In this document: positions 45,990-55,509 of the stretch, piece after piece
How the letters are laid out: every line of letters starts with the position of its first letter
How positions within the stretch are numbered: the first letter of the stretch is position 1
Source: Pelosinus sp.
GTDB taxonomy: Bacteria > Bacillota > Negativicutes > DSM-13327
DNA: 64,000 nucleotides
Direction: 5' to 3'
Assembly: GCA_029239675.1 (NCBI GenBank)
Contig: JARBUM010000017.1
Span: 1-64,000 of the forward strand
The notes under the pieces: model-generated
Databases searched by the model: none
The model's input: only the letters and a program-made list of their open reading frames with translations
Told to the model about the DNA's origin: nothing
Made by a program: the position numbers and the translations under genes

Positions 45990-46859
45990 TCAATCATTAC
46001 TCTTAAATGCTGCCACTAAATCGGCTGATGAAGTCTGAACATCTTGAACCACTTTAATAATATCTTGCATAGTTCCAGCTTGCTTATTGGAGATTACTGC
46101 AGACTGGTTAATACCATCTATCACTTTTTGAATGGAATCTTGTATTTCCTGTAAGATTTTATTAATATTCTCTGTGGCATCCGCACTATTTTGGGCCAAA
46201 TTTTGCATTTCTTGTGCTACCACTGCAAAACCTCTGCCATAATTTCCTGCTCTAGCAGCCTCAATAGAAGCATTTAGGCTCAATAATTTTGTTTGGGTAG
46301 CAATCTTACGACTCATATCCAAAATCTTCCCCGTATCCTTCACCCTTCTTACCGAATCATGAGATACATTTACCACGCTTTCCGTATTCGCAGCTAATTC
46401 TTGAGATGAAGCAGAAATTCCTTCTATTGCAGCAACTGCCTGCTCCACATTCTGGGAAACAGCATGGGCTACCTCACGGACAATTTCCATTTGCTTTGCC
46501 TGTTTCAATCGCGTACTTAACAAGGCTACCACAACCTTAGCGATGGGACGAACATAATCCAATTGACCTGCTATGGCAAATGTACCTACTCTCTGCCCAT
46601 CTACCGCAATGGGATAATTTTGTCCTTCTTTTAGAGTTGGATTCTTTACCACATCAGCCGTTGTTACTACATATTCATCCAAATGCCCACTAAGAATTTT
46701 TTGTGATCCTTCATGCTTTGTATTAAGACGCTTACCGCCATCCGAATCCCCTACAATTATAGCATCTTGGTTACAGACAATAATATGATAACCGGTATTT
46801 TGATAAATAAACCGCGCCAATGAACCCGCCATCTCCGTGGTAATTGTATAGTCTGCCAT
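45990..46859 (-). CDS. Soluble methyl-accepting-type receptor with CdaR-like sensor domain
   Basis: 289 aa, no membrane helix. N-terminal part (about 1-125) resembles the putative sugar-diacid recognition domain of CdaR ([54 protein letters not shown]). C-terminal part is an MCP signalling helical hairpin with [19 protein letters not shown] at the tip. Start placed at ATG 46859 behind AGGGAG; the longer frame to 46991 is made of repeat-derived sequence. Could feed a Che array or a separate kinase; no che genes are in the window. Confidence 0.8.
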   Translation of the reverse strand: MADYTITTEMAGSLARFIYQNTGYHIIVCNQDAIIVGDSDGGKRLNTKHEGSQKILSGHLDEYVVTTADVVKNPTLKEGQNYPIAVDGQRVGTFAIAGQLDYVRPIAKVVVALLSTRLKQAKQMEIVREVAHAVSQNVEQAVAAIEGISASSQELAANTESVVNVSHDSVRRVKDTGKILDMSRKIATQTKLLSLNASIEAARAGNYGRGFAVVAQEMQNLAQNSADATENINKILQEIQDSIQKVIDGINQSAVISNKQAGTMQDIIKVVQDVQTSSADLVAAFKSND

Positions 46860-46911
46860 ATTTGCCATCTCCCTTTTGCTGTCGGACCTCATCTGTTGTT
46901 TATTCTTCTTT

Positions 46912-47022
46912 TCGGAATCAGAAGGTATAACGCTTGCTTGATTCCAAATAAGAACGACTAAGGCTTCTGCCTGCGTCTGATAACTTGACACAACCCAAGT
47001 CTTTTCTTAAGTATCCGATAAT
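46912..47022. repeat. Partial F2-like sequence
   Basis: Contains AAATAAGAACGACTAAGG (plus, from about 46947), which matches the end block of copy b with few differences, and a GTATCCGATAAT block at about 47011. The order of blocks differs from copies a-c, so this is a fragment or rearranged copy. It explains the artificial N-terminal extension of the receptor frame. Confidence 0.4.
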
Positions 47023-47054
47023 TATTCTATATAAGTTCAATAGAAATGTGGTAA

Positions 47055-47205
47055 ATCCTGCTAGGTGATGACAATAAGTGATCACTTCGTCCCTGTACCA
47101 AGGAGGTGTTTAAAACACCGTAGCGCCGCAGCCTCTTCTTTATGCAAAGAGAAACCGCGACGCCTATATGGATGAGGTGTCATATGACTGCCTCTCCACT
47201 AATAG
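47055..47205. other. Strongly paired intergenic region
   Basis: On the minus strand: GCGTCGC/GCGGCGC enclosing TCTCTTT/AAAGAAGAG with a GCAT loop; then GGTGTT/AACACC (TTAA loop); before it AGGCAGTCATATGACACCT. All stems lie within 150 bp and are richer in G+C than the flanks. It lies between the SpoIID-type gene and the receptor gene. It could be a terminator cluster, an RNA leader or a small RNA. I could not match it to a known riboswitch class. Confidence 0.45.
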
Positions 47206-47243
47206 TATATGCAAAATCGTGTAAAAAGATTACCACTCTACTC

Positions 47244-48263
47244 CTATTCCCATAGTTTTGTTACTTCCGTACCTACATAATAGGTTTTCACAATATCTTC
47301 TGCTTTCACCCCTTGCTGAGCAAAGGTATAGGCTCCCCATTGACACAACCCTACACCGTTCCCCCAGCCCATCCCTTTAAAAATAAAGCTCTGTCCATCA
47401 TAATTCATTTCCGTAATTAATGTTGATTTTAAACGGTCATAACCAACTTTCTTTCTAAAATCAGCTCCATATATTTTGTTGTCGCCAGCACCAATATATA
47501 AGATACGACCAGACGGGCCTTTTTCTAAAATCTTAATATCCCCAGGATTTCCAGAATAACCGACGGCAGCAGCTACTTCAGAACCGGAAATTTTAACCAT
47601 CCAAGATTGTTCTTTCATAGGTGCATATTGAAAGCACTGATCCGTAACAGGTTGAAAATAAGGTGTGAGATTGGGAATTTCTTCTGGGAAACTCTCTTCC
47701 TTCGTTGCGGCAATTTGCCCATTACAGGAACTATAAATGGCATTTACCAAACCTCCCGCATATGTTAATACTTCACCTCGGGTACGGCGTACAGCTTCCC
47801 TTACATTGTCATTCACTAATTCGGGTGCATAAGCTTGCAACTCTTCTTTAGCCGTACTAACATCTGCACGGTGCAACCGCATAATAGTACCCGCTTCTAT
47901 TGCATGAAGAGTTAACGTTCGTGAAGTGATAGCCTGAGCAGCTAACGCCTCAATAGGCCAGTCCGTATGTACTTCCTTCGCAAGAACACCTTCTAAATAC
48001 TTCTCTAAGAGCATTCTATCCACATAGCCTTTATCTGCAATCCAGACTGTAATCGTAGGTTCATTTTTATATTTATTAACATCCAAAGCCGCTACCCCAG
48101 GTATCGGCTGAACCACTTCCGGTACTGGAACCTCTTGGCTAGGTGTTTCAACCGCCTCTGGAACTGGCTTGGGAGCAGGCGACCGCAAAGAAGTACAAGC
48201 CCCTGACACGATTAAAATTACGATAAGAAACATGAAAATAATAATCTTATCTTTGTTTATCAT
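47244..48263 (-). CDS. SpoIID/LytB-domain lipoprotein (copy B)
   Basis: 339 aa. Lipoprotein signal (lipobox VSGAC-type, Cys about residue 23), a long Pro/Val/Glu linker (about 28-55), then the SpoIID domain: LEGVLAKEVHTDWPIEALAAQAITSRTL, NAIYSSCNGQIAATKEES and the C-terminal GMGWGNGVGLCQWG. Same architecture as the protein at 8333, but the GEM motif of copy A is AKEV here; the Glu is kept. Likely a glycan-strand lytic enzyme of the envelope; role in engulfment unproven. Confidence 0.87.
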   Translation of the reverse strand: MINKDKIIIFMFLIVILIVSGACTSLRSPAPKPVPEAVETPSQEVPVPEVVQPIPGVAALDVNKYKNEPTITVWIADKGYVDRMLLEKYLEGVLAKEVHTDWPIEALAAQAITSRTLTLHAIEAGTIMRLHRADVSTAKEELQAYAPELVNDNVREAVRRTRGEVLTYAGGLVNAIYSSCNGQIAATKEESFPEEIPNLTPYFQPVTDQCFQYAPMKEQSWMVKISGSEVAAAVGYSGNPGDIKILEKGPSGRILYIGAGDNKIYGADFRKKVGYDRLKSTLITEMNYDGQSFIFKGMGWGNGVGLCQWGAYTFAQQGVKAEDIVKTYYVGTEVTKLWE

Positions 48264-48377
48264 TTACTCACCTCAATGATAGTATGGAATAATATTTATC
48301 ACGCTATACCTACCTTGAGAAGGCAAACAATCAAATAAGAAAAAGCAACCAAGTTTTTGGAAAACATAGAGAAAACA

Positions 48378-48478
48378 TTTTGAAACGCGAAGATGTGAAG
48401 ATTAGGTCGAAGAACACGAAGAAATATGCATAATATCCCAACCTGTTCTTCGTGTAACTTCGCGACCTTCGCGTTTAT
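48378..48478. repeat. F1 hairpin repeat, copy 6 (CGAAGA type)
   Basis: Left arm TTTTGAAACGCGAAGATGTG then GTCGAAGAACACGAAG; right arm TTCTTCGTGTAACTTCGCGA then CCTTCGCGTTTATCG. Lies between larA and the SpoIID copy B, in a 306-bp gap that otherwise holds only the larA terminator. Confidence 0.85.
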
Positions 48479-48524
48479 CGTTTTTTTCCATAAAGCTATA
48501 AATTTATCCCCCCAACCTAATAAG

Positions 48525-48558
48525 AAAAAACTAGCCTCCGAAGTGGAAGCTAGTTTTT
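48525..48558 (-). terminator. Terminator of larA-like gene
   Basis: AAAAAACTAGC/GCTAGTTTTT stem with inner TCC/GGA pairing, 12 bp after the stop. Confidence 0.85.
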
Positions 48559-48569
48559 GAGGAGCATTA

Positions 48570-49835
48570 TTACTTAGCAACATAAGGAACAACTAGAGGT
48601 CCCAGAGGCAGTATCGCAATACTCGCATCAGGTCCGTATTTCTTTATGAGTTGCTCTAATGTTTCTTCTATATCTTTAATGGGCTGCAACATGCAATCAT
48701 GTACCGTTTCTTCATCCAAGGATGAGTATAAATAACAATCAGCTCTCATCTGGATCATTGCCAACTTTTGTGCCTCCCATTGGTCAAACATAGAAAAGGA
48801 AGGTTCATTAATCATATCCAGCAAATCTTGTGGTGTATTACGCATCTTTAATATAGGTCCAAAATTACCATGGCTTGGCAATCCATCTGAACATTCAGCA
48901 ATGCTCATAATACTGCCACCCTCTTTTACAATTTCTGCTGCTGCACTCATACCTTTAACCGTTTGGTAAAGGTTCTGATCCAAAGGATATCCTGCATTTG
49001 TGGTAATGACAATATCAAAAGCCTGATCTACAGCAATCATCGCATGATGTTTAACAAATTTACATCCCACTCGGTGGGCTTCGATAACATCACCTGCAAA
49101 GACATTGGTAATTTCTTTATCACCATTTAAGGTCACATTCAACATGAATTCTGGTTTTGCCATTAGGCAATTCTGGGTAGCTGCATCTTGCACACCATTG
49201 CCTTCAATCACGCCCCAAGTACTTTTAGGATTGCCAATCATCTCTGCATTGTGAAAATCCTGTATGGTTTTAATCCCAACAATCCCTGGATTTATTCCTT
49301 TAGGACCACCAGAAAATCCTGCAAAAAAGTGAGGTTCAATAAACCCTGTAACAATTTTAAAATCAGCTTCCACATAGGTTTTATTTAAATATACTTCTGA
49401 TCCATAGCTATTACGGCCAACATGTACTAATTCATTATCATCAAAGGCTTCATGATTAATAACTTTTATAGTATCAACGACTTCCTGCCCTAACATGCTA
49501 ATCAATTCTTCTCTCGTATTGTGACGATGGCTGCCTAGCCCATTGATCACCACAAAATTTTCCTTAGGAACGTGAGACAGTTCCTCTATTAGCCAAGGTA
49601 CTAATTTATGATTAGGGGTAGGTCTTGTGATATCAGAAATTACAATAGCCACCGAATCCGTTGCTTTTACCATTTCCTTTAACGGAGGAGTGCCAATAGG
49701 ATGACGCAGGGCATTAAGAACCGCCGCTTTCTCGTCTGCTAGACTATCTATATGTTGTGGCTCAACTATTATTGCTTTATCAGGAACTTCAATACTAATA
49801 CTCCCCTTACCATATGCTAGTTGTACTTTTTTCAT
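48570..49835 (-). CDS. LarA-family nickel-pincer-dependent racemase/epimerase
   Basis: 421 aa, close to LarA length. Family motifs: ISDITRPTP, GSHRHNTREE (His103/His105), EPHFFAGFSGGPKGINPG (His169; Lys179 as the likely cofactor-bearing Lys). LarA interconverts D- and L-lactate with a nickel-pincer cofactor made by LarB, LarC and LarE, none of which is nearby. LarA homologs act on several 2-hydroxyacids, so the substrate is uncertain. ATG behind AAGGGGGAT. Single-gene unit. Confidence 0.85.
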   Translation of the reverse strand: MKKVQLAYGKGSISIEVPDKAIIVEPQHIDSLADEKAAVLNALRHPIGTPPLKEMVKATDSVAIVISDITRPTPNHKLVPWLIEELSHVPKENFVVINGLGSHRHNTREELISMLGQEVVDTIKVINHEAFDDNELVHVGRNSYGSEVYLNKTYVEADFKIVTGFIEPHFFAGFSGGPKGINPGIVGIKTIQDFHNAEMIGNPKSTWGVIEGNGVQDAATQNCLMAKPEFMLNVTLNGDKEITNVFAGDVIEAHRVGCKFVKHHAMIAVDQAFDIVITTNAGYPLDQNLYQTVKGMSAAAEIVKEGGSIMSIAECSDGLPSHGNFGPILKMRNTPQDLLDMINEPSFSMFDQWEAQKLAMIQMRADCYLYSSLDEETVHDCMLQPIKDIEETLEQLIKKYGPDASIAILPLGPLVVPYVAK

Positions 49836-49974
49836 ATAATCATCCCCCTTATTAATCTTTGCTACCTATTTGCACAAATAGTTGTAATCTTCCTGCTTTT
49901 CAAGCAATATTTTTTTATACTGAATTGCATTCCCTTTAGCTATAATACCTAAAAAACAATATTTCTATGCCAAA

Positions 49975-50018
49975 AAGCCCTTATTAAAGGACCTTTTGGC
50001 AGATCCAGTATAAGGGCT
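49975..50018 (-). terminator. Hairpin after the DUF2156 gene
   Basis: AGCCCTTAT/ATAAGGGCT outer stem with an inner AAGGACCTTTTGGC region, then TTTTTGG on the minus strand. Confidence 0.7.
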
Positions 50019-50041
50019 ACATAAATACTTCTATACTTTTT

Positions 50042-50944
50042 CTATGAATTTAACTTCACACTATATTTTTCCACCATCTTAATAGGATGATAGGATTCCT
50101 TCGCTTTTCTTAATCCTTCAATCCCCATATCTTCCTCGCGATTTATATAAATGGCTTTAGAGAAATTGTGAGCACAGAACTCTTGATTAATAACCCCGTA
50201 GACACCGCCAAACTCTTTACGACCTTTTTCAACATGGATCACTGCCGTATCTTCATTAGACATTTCGCCATAAGAAAAGGCTATCATTTTATCATCAACA
50301 AAAATGGCCCCCCCCTGAAAACCAAGGACAGCAAAGTTAGTCATCGCTTCTACAATGGCATTTCTTTCACAGTCTAGATCGTCGCCTTTCACACAGCCTC
50401 GTTCGTCACACCATTCCTGCATAAAGTCGATGCACTGTTGCGTCATTTCTTCTGTCATAGGCACATATTGATAATTGTCGTATTTTTTTCTAAAACTATT
50501 TACATGATTCTTCTTTGAATGAAACTTTCGTCCCTTTAATTCAATCAAATCTTTCGCTAAATAAACATAGTCAAAATTGTCCCGCTCTGGCTTCGCTTTA
50601 AAGTAGCCTGGCTTTGCCCCTTCCAGCCACTTCACCATAAATGCTTCTACGCCTTGCAGGGCAAAAGGGAAATTATTTTCTTTCGCATGTTCCAGCATAA
50701 TATCTAATATATCTGCCAAACCTTCCTCGGGACCAAAGGGAGGTAAAAAGAAAGTTTCCCCTTCCCAACGAGCCTTCACACATAAATAATTACCTTCTAG
50801 CGTCCACTGTATATTATAAGCTTTACGCCACATAAATAAATTAGTGAAATTATAATGGGCATTCTCATACCGCCGCTCACGAAAAAATCTATCAAACAGC
50901 GACTTATCCTTAATAGTAAGCTGTTGAAACTTAATGGTAATCAC
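50042..50944 (-). CDS. DUF2156 (phosphatidylglycerol lysyltransferase C-terminal-like) protein
   Basis: 300 aa with a GNAT-like double fold. Typical strings: NAHYNFTNLFMWRKAYNIQW, KKNHVNSFRKKY, ERNAIVEAMTNFAVLGFQGGAIF and EFCAHNFSKAIYINREEDMG near the end. No membrane domain, unlike full MprF; this soluble form is common in Firmicutes and its acceptor is unknown. The start is odd: a GTG at 50944 touches its ribosome-binding site (GAGGA), whereas the ATT at codon 4 lies 8 nt from GAGGAG. Confidence 0.85.
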   Translation of the reverse strand: MITIKFQQLTIKDKSLFDRFFRERRYENAHYNFTNLFMWRKAYNIQWTLEGNYLCVKARWEGETFFLPPFGPEEGLADILDIMLEHAKENNFPFALQGVEAFMVKWLEGAKPGYFKAKPERDNFDYVYLAKDLIELKGRKFHSKKNHVNSFRKKYDNYQYVPMTEEMTQQCIDFMQEWCDERGCVKGDDLDCERNAIVEAMTNFAVLGFQGGAIFVDDKMIAFSYGEMSNEDTAVIHVEKGRKEFGGVYGVINQEFCAHNFSKAIYINREEDMGIEGLRKAKESYHPIKMVEKYSVKLNS

Positions 50945-51185
50945 TCCTCAAACACAACTTTATTCTCCATTATACATGATTATAGAGAAAAATATAATGG
51001 GAATCCACAAAAAGCATCTGTTATATCGACAGGAATCCTCCTATACAAAGACGAACTAAGCACTATAAGTTATTGTTTACATGGGATAAACGACAATTGC
51101 AAACCTACGTTTTACAAGTGGTTAGGTTGCAAAAGCATAGAACAATCCAATTCTGCTACTTAAATAAAAATCGGGAGACAATTAA

Positions 51186-53318
51186 ATGTTAAATACCGCC
51201 CTTACAATATTAAAACAATACTATGGCTATACCACCTTCCGCCCTGGGCAAGAAAAAATCATTTCCAGCCTGCTAAAAAATCAAGATACCTTAGCGATTA
51301 TGCCTACGGGTGCTGGCAAATCCTTATGTTTTCAGATCCCCGCCCTACTACTGCCAGGTGTAACCCTAGTGGTCTCACCCCTGATTTCCTTAATGAAAGA
51401 TCAGGTAGATGCGTTAAACGGTGTAGGAATTCCTGCTACATTTATTAATAGTTCCCTTAGCGCTTCACAGGTGAATGATCGTATCTACAATGCAAAATGT
51501 GGCCGCTACAAAATTATTTATATAGCTCCAGAGCGCTTGGAATCAGAAAGTTTCCAAGCTGCCATCAAGCCTCTTACTATATCCTTATTAGCAATTGACG
51601 AGGCCCACTGTGTTTCACAATGGGGACATGATTTTCGTCCAAGCTACCGAGCCGTAGGATCTTTTATTGCTTCCTTACCCAACCGCCCCATCATTGGTGC
51701 CTTTACAGCAACAGCCACTACAGATGTAACAAAAGATATTATTACCTTATTAGCCTTAAAAAAACCTGATATTTATATGACTGGTTTTGACCGTGAAAAC
51801 TTATCCTTTACCGTTATTCGCGGTGAAAACAAGCAAGACTTCACAATGAAATATATTACTGCCAATAAAGAACACTCAGGGATTATCTATGCGGCTACTC
51901 GCAAAGAAGTAGATAACCTCTATAGCCTATTATATAAAAAAGGTTACTCCGTGGGAAAATATCATGCTGGTTTGCCTGACAATGAAAGGCAGCGCTTTCA
52001 AGAAGAATTCATCTATGACAATATTAGTATCATGGTAGCCACAAATGCGTTTGGTATGGGAATCGATAAATCTAATGTACGCTATGTCATTCATTACAAT
52101 ATGCCCAAAAATATGGAGGCCTATTATCAAGAAGCTGGTCGTGCTGGTCGAGACGGAGAACCCAGCGAGTGCATGCTACTCTTTGGTGCCCAAGATCCTT
52201 TATTACAAAGATATCTTATTGAACAAACAACCTTTGATACGGATCGTAAGACCAACGAACTTAGTAAACTGCAAACTATGGTAGATTATTGCCACACTCC
52301 TGAATGCCTGCGAAAATTCATTTTAAACTATTTTGGTGAGACAAGTTCTATAGCCGAATGTTCTAATTGCAGCAATTGTAATGATGACAATGAACTTACA
52401 GACATCACCTTAGATGCACAAAAAATTTTTTCCTGCGTCATGCGTGTCAAAGAACGTTATGGCACTACCTTAATTGCCAGCGTACTAAAAGGGTCTAAAG
52501 ATAAAAAGGTACTGCAGCTAGGCTTTGATAGTTTATCCACCTACGGTTTATTAAAAAATTACACTCTACCAGAAATTCGGGATGCGATTAACCGATTAAT
52601 TGCCACCGATTACCTAGCCTTAACAGACAGCGAATATCCTGTGGTAAAACTAGCACCAAAAGGCATTGCCGTATTGAAAAATCAAACACAGGTATGGCAG
52701 AAGGTACCGAAACGAGCTCAAAAAATAACAACGGACAACTCCCTCTTTGGCCTATTACGAAACTTACGCAAACAAATTGCCGACAGAGAACAAATACCAC
52801 CCTATCTCGTATTTGCTGACAGTACCTTAAAAGAAATGAGTGAATTTTGCCCAACTAATTACGATGCTTTACTGACGATCAAAGGTGTGGGAGAAAGCAA
52901 ACGAAAACGCTATGGTAACGAGTTTCTTGAGGTCATGCAGCAATATGCACTAGCCAATACTATTAAATCGTCTCCTTCCTCTATGGAACGCAATGAACCC
53001 ACTATAAAAAACCAGGAAAGTGCTAGCCACGTTATCAGTCTGGAGCTATACAGAAAAGGTCATTCTTTAGAGGAAATCAGCCAACTGCGAAAAATCAAAT
53101 CTCTTACCGTACAAGACCACTTGGTACGATGTCATCAGGAGGGACATGTCGTCAACTGGGATGCTCTTATCCCATCTCAATATGAAAGTTTGATTCTTAG
53201 CAAAATAGCAGAGCTAGGTGCAGAAAAATTAAAACCCCTCAAAGATGCTTTACCAGAGGAAATTGATTATGCTGCCATCAAAGCAGTGTTGTGTAAATAT
53301 GATGCGGGGGAAATCTAA
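51186..53318 (+). CDS. recQ: ATP-dependent DNA helicase RecQ
   Basis: 710 aa. Walker [18 protein letters not shown] box, motif [20 protein letters not shown] zinc cluster (ECLRKF ... [10 protein letters not shown], four Cys), winged helix at about 410-500, HRDC at about 515-595, then a C-terminal helix-turn-helix module ([25 protein letters not shown]) seen in many Firmicutes RecQ. 3'-5' helicase in recombination and fork repair. Single plus-strand gene; GGGAGAC ribosome-binding site. Confidence 0.95.
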   Translation: MLNTALTILKQYYGYTTFRPGQEKIISSLLKNQDTLAIMPTGAGKSLCFQIPALLLPGVTLVVSPLISLMKDQVDALNGVGIPATFINSSLSASQVNDRIYNAKCGRYKIIYIAPERLESESFQAAIKPLTISLLAIDEAHCVSQWGHDFRPSYRAVGSFIASLPNRPIIGAFTATATTDVTKDIITLLALKKPDIYMTGFDRENLSFTVIRGENKQDFTMKYITANKEHSGIIYAATRKEVDNLYSLLYKKGYSVGKYHAGLPDNERQRFQEEFIYDNISIMVATNAFGMGIDKSNVRYVIHYNMPKNMEAYYQEAGRAGRDGEPSECMLLFGAQDPLLQRYLIEQTTFDTDRKTNELSKLQTMVDYCHTPECLRKFILNYFGETSSIAECSNCSNCNDDNELTDITLDAQKIFSCVMRVKERYGTTLIASVLKGSKDKKVLQLGFDSLSTYGLLKNYTLPEIRDAINRLIATDYLALTDSEYPVVKLAPKGIAVLKNQTQVWQKVPKRAQKITTDNSLFGLLRNLRKQIADREQIPPYLVFADSTLKEMSEFCPTNYDALLTIKGVGESKRKRYGNEFLEVMQQYALANTIKSSPSSMERNEPTIKNQESASHVISLELYRKGHSLEEISQLRKIKSLTVQDHLVRCHQEGHVVNWDALIPSQYESLILSKIAELGAEKLKPLKDALPEEIDYAAIKAVLCKYDAGEI

Positions 53319-53325
53319 AACATAA

Positions 53326-53456
53326 TTGAACCATAAAGACACAGAGGGCACAGAGAAAATAACAATTGAAACGCGAAGACGCGATGACCACGAAGTTAAC
53401 ACAAAAAGGGTAGATTATAATTTATCCTTCGTGTATCTTCGTTTCATCGCGTCTTA
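53326..53456. repeat. F1 hairpin repeat, copy 7 (compound)
   Basis: Two left arms in a row: TTGAACCATAAAGACACAGA (CAGAGG type) at 53327 and TTGAAACGCGAAGACGCGAT (CGAAGA type) at 53366. One right arm follows, CCTTCGTGTATCTTCG with GTTTCATCGCGTC, to about 53455. The right arm matches the second left arm. Lies between the convergent ends of recQ and the ABC-F gene. Confidence 0.8.
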
Positions 53457-53475
53457 TTATTTTTTATCCTTTTAC

Positions 53476-55386
53476 CTATTTATTATTCTCAATTTCCTCA
53501 GCCAACTCATTTAGATATGTCCATCGGTCAAATAGCTCTGCCAATTTTTTCTCCAGTTGCTGTTGAAGCTCTGTCAGCTCTTGTAGCAAGGTAAAATTGC
53601 TGCCCGTAGAATTGATACGGTTACTAACAATCTGGATTTCATTTTCCACACTAGCAATCACAGCATCAATTTCCTCGTACTCTTTTTGCTCTTTAAAAGT
53701 AAATTTACGAGAACGTTCTTTCGGCCTCTCCACTTGGGCCGATTCTACACTTATATCCTTTTCTTGGAAATCCTCTTCACCCCTCGCTTCTAAAGCCATG
53801 GTATTTTGATAGTCAGTGTATCCACCCACATACTGCCTGATCACTCCACTATCTTCAAAAGCAAATACTTTTTCCACTACTCGGTCTAAGAAATATCGAT
53901 CATGGGATACTACAATGACTGCGCCAGGAAATTCATCCAGATAATCTTCTAATATGGTTAGTGTCTGAATATCCAAGTCATTAGTAGGTTCATCCAATAA
54001 CAACACATTAGGTGATCCCATTAAAATACGGAGCAAATACAAGCGCCGTTTCTCTCCTCCAGACAATTTCCGAATAGGTGTCCACTGCATCTCTGGCGAA
54101 AAGAGAAAGCGTTCTAGCATCTGAGAGGCAGTAATAACGCCACCATCTGCAGAAGGTATAAAATTAGCCTCTTCTTTGATGTATTCAATCACCCGTAGAT
54201 CTTCATCCATATCTCCATTTTCCTGAGAGAAATAGCCGATTTTTACTGTCTGACCAATTTCTATAATACCACTATCAGGACTCAGCTGTTGCGTTACCAG
54301 ATTCAGCAATGTTGACTTTCCGCTGCCATTTGGTCCGATAATTCCCATCCGGTCATCCCGCAGTACAATATAACTAAAGTTTTGAATAACTGTCCGTCCC
54401 TCAAAGGACTTACTCACATCGGTCAATTCAATAATTTTTCGTCCTAGACGACTGGCACCTGCGGTAATTTCCACCTTATCATGGCTTAAGTCTACTTTCT
54501 CATCTGATAATTTTTCAAATCGTTCAATTCGAGCCTTTTGCTTAGTGGTTCGAGCCCTTGCACCTCTTCTCATCCATGCTAATTCATTACGCAATAGATT
54601 CTGGCGTTTATTTTCACTGGCCTCTTGATCTGCTTCCCGCTGCATTTTAAGTTCCAAGAAAAGACTATAATTTCCTGTATAACTATATAAATTTCCTTTA
54701 TCCAGTTCAATAATACGATTCACTACGCGATCTAAGAAATAACGATCATGGGTAATCATTAATAAAGCACCTTTACGTTTATGTAAGTAATCCTCCAACC
54801 ACGCTACTGTGTCATTATCAATATGATTGGTAGGTTCATCCAAAATCAAGAGATCCGCTGGATGGATCAAAGCACTTGCTAAAGCAATACGCTTACGCTG
54901 TCCTCCTGATAAAGTACCTACTTTTGCTGAAAAATCCGTTATACCCAATTGGGTTAAAATAATTTTTGCTTCACTCTCTAGCTGCCAGCCATTCATAGCA
55001 TCCATTTGCTGACTTAATACAATCAGCTGTTTCTGTAAATTCTCATTTTCTGGACTATGACTCACAGCCGCTAGTACCTGCTCATATTCCCGCAGTAATT
55101 TCATAATAGGGGAATAGCCTTTAAACACCTGATCCAAAACAGTATCAACAGCATCAAAGTGAGGATTCTGGGATAAGTACTGTACCTCTATCTTATTACC
55201 AATCATCACCTTACCCTCGTCAGCTTCTTCCAATCCAGCTATGACTTTAAGGAAGGTAGATTTACCTGTACCATTGACGCCAATCAAGCCGATTTTATCG
55301 TTTTCGTCAATTCCAAAAGAAATGTTATTAAACAAATTCTTCATACCATAACTTTTGGATAACTTTTCAATTGATAATATATTCAT
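53476..55386 (-). CDS. ABC-F family ATPase (Uup/YdiF type)
   Basis: 636 aa with two ABC domains and no membrane part. First: GVNGTGKSTFLK, LSGGQRKRIALA, LLILDEPTNHID; second: [37 protein letters not shown]. The arm linker contains the RRGARARTTKQKARIERFEKL string, and the C-terminal 90 residues form a coiled coil (VENEIQIVSNRIN, LQQQLEKKLAEL), as in Uup. Works on ribosomes or branched DNA; no antibiotic link is visible. Confidence 0.93.
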   Translation of the reverse strand: MNILSIEKLSKSYGMKNLFNNISFGIDENDKIGLIGVNGTGKSTFLKVIAGLEEADEGKVMIGNKIEVQYLSQNPHFDAVDTVLDQVFKGYSPIMKLLREYEQVLAAVSHSPENENLQKQLIVLSQQMDAMNGWQLESEAKIILTQLGITDFSAKVGTLSGGQRKRIALASALIHPADLLILDEPTNHIDNDTVAWLEDYLHKRKGALLMITHDRYFLDRVVNRIIELDKGNLYSYTGNYSLFLELKMQREADQEASENKRQNLLRNELAWMRRGARARTTKQKARIERFEKLSDEKVDLSHDKVEITAGASRLGRKIIELTDVSKSFEGRTVIQNFSYIVLRDDRMGIIGPNGSGKSTLLNLVTQQLSPDSGIIEIGQTVKIGYFSQENGDMDEDLRVIEYIKEEANFIPSADGGVITASQMLERFLFSPEMQWTPIRKLSGGEKRRLYLLRILMGSPNVLLLDEPTNDLDIQTLTILEDYLDEFPGAVIVVSHDRYFLDRVVEKVFAFEDSGVIRQYVGGYTDYQNTMALEARGEEDFQEKDISVESAQVERPKERSRKFTFKEQKEYEEIDAVIASVENEIQIVSNRINSTGSNFTLLQELTELQQQLEKKLAELFDRWTYLNELAEEIENNK

Positions 55387-55459
55387 AAACTATACCTCTC
55401 ACAAACAAAATCTTACTATACCTATTATACTCAATGCTGACAAGTATGCAAAATGAAAA

Positions 55460-55497
55460 CAAAAAGTGCCTCCGAATAAATTCGGAGGCACTTTTTG
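55460..55497 (-). terminator. Terminator of the symporter gene
   Basis: CAAAAAGTGCCTCCGAA/TTCGGAGGCACTTTTTG perfect stem, 12 bp after the stop. It could also serve as a barrier before the ABC-F gene. Confidence 0.9.
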
Positions 55498-55509
55498 TTT
55501 TGTATCTTT

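Noticed and set aside
46860-46991. N-terminal extension of the chemotaxis-type receptor
   Set aside because: No homology to the sensor domain, derived from F2-like sequence, and the real ribosome-binding site (AGGGAG) lies just before ATG 46859.
47055-47205. Cyclic-di-GMP or lysine riboswitch before the receptor gene
   Set aside because: c-di-GMP riboswitches often precede chemotaxis genes, but neither the GEMM core strings nor the lysine-element core could be found.
48299-48592. 97-aa minus-strand frame after the larA-like gene
   Set aside because: Covers the larA terminator and an F1 hairpin; composition is repeat-derived and no ribosome-binding site is seen.
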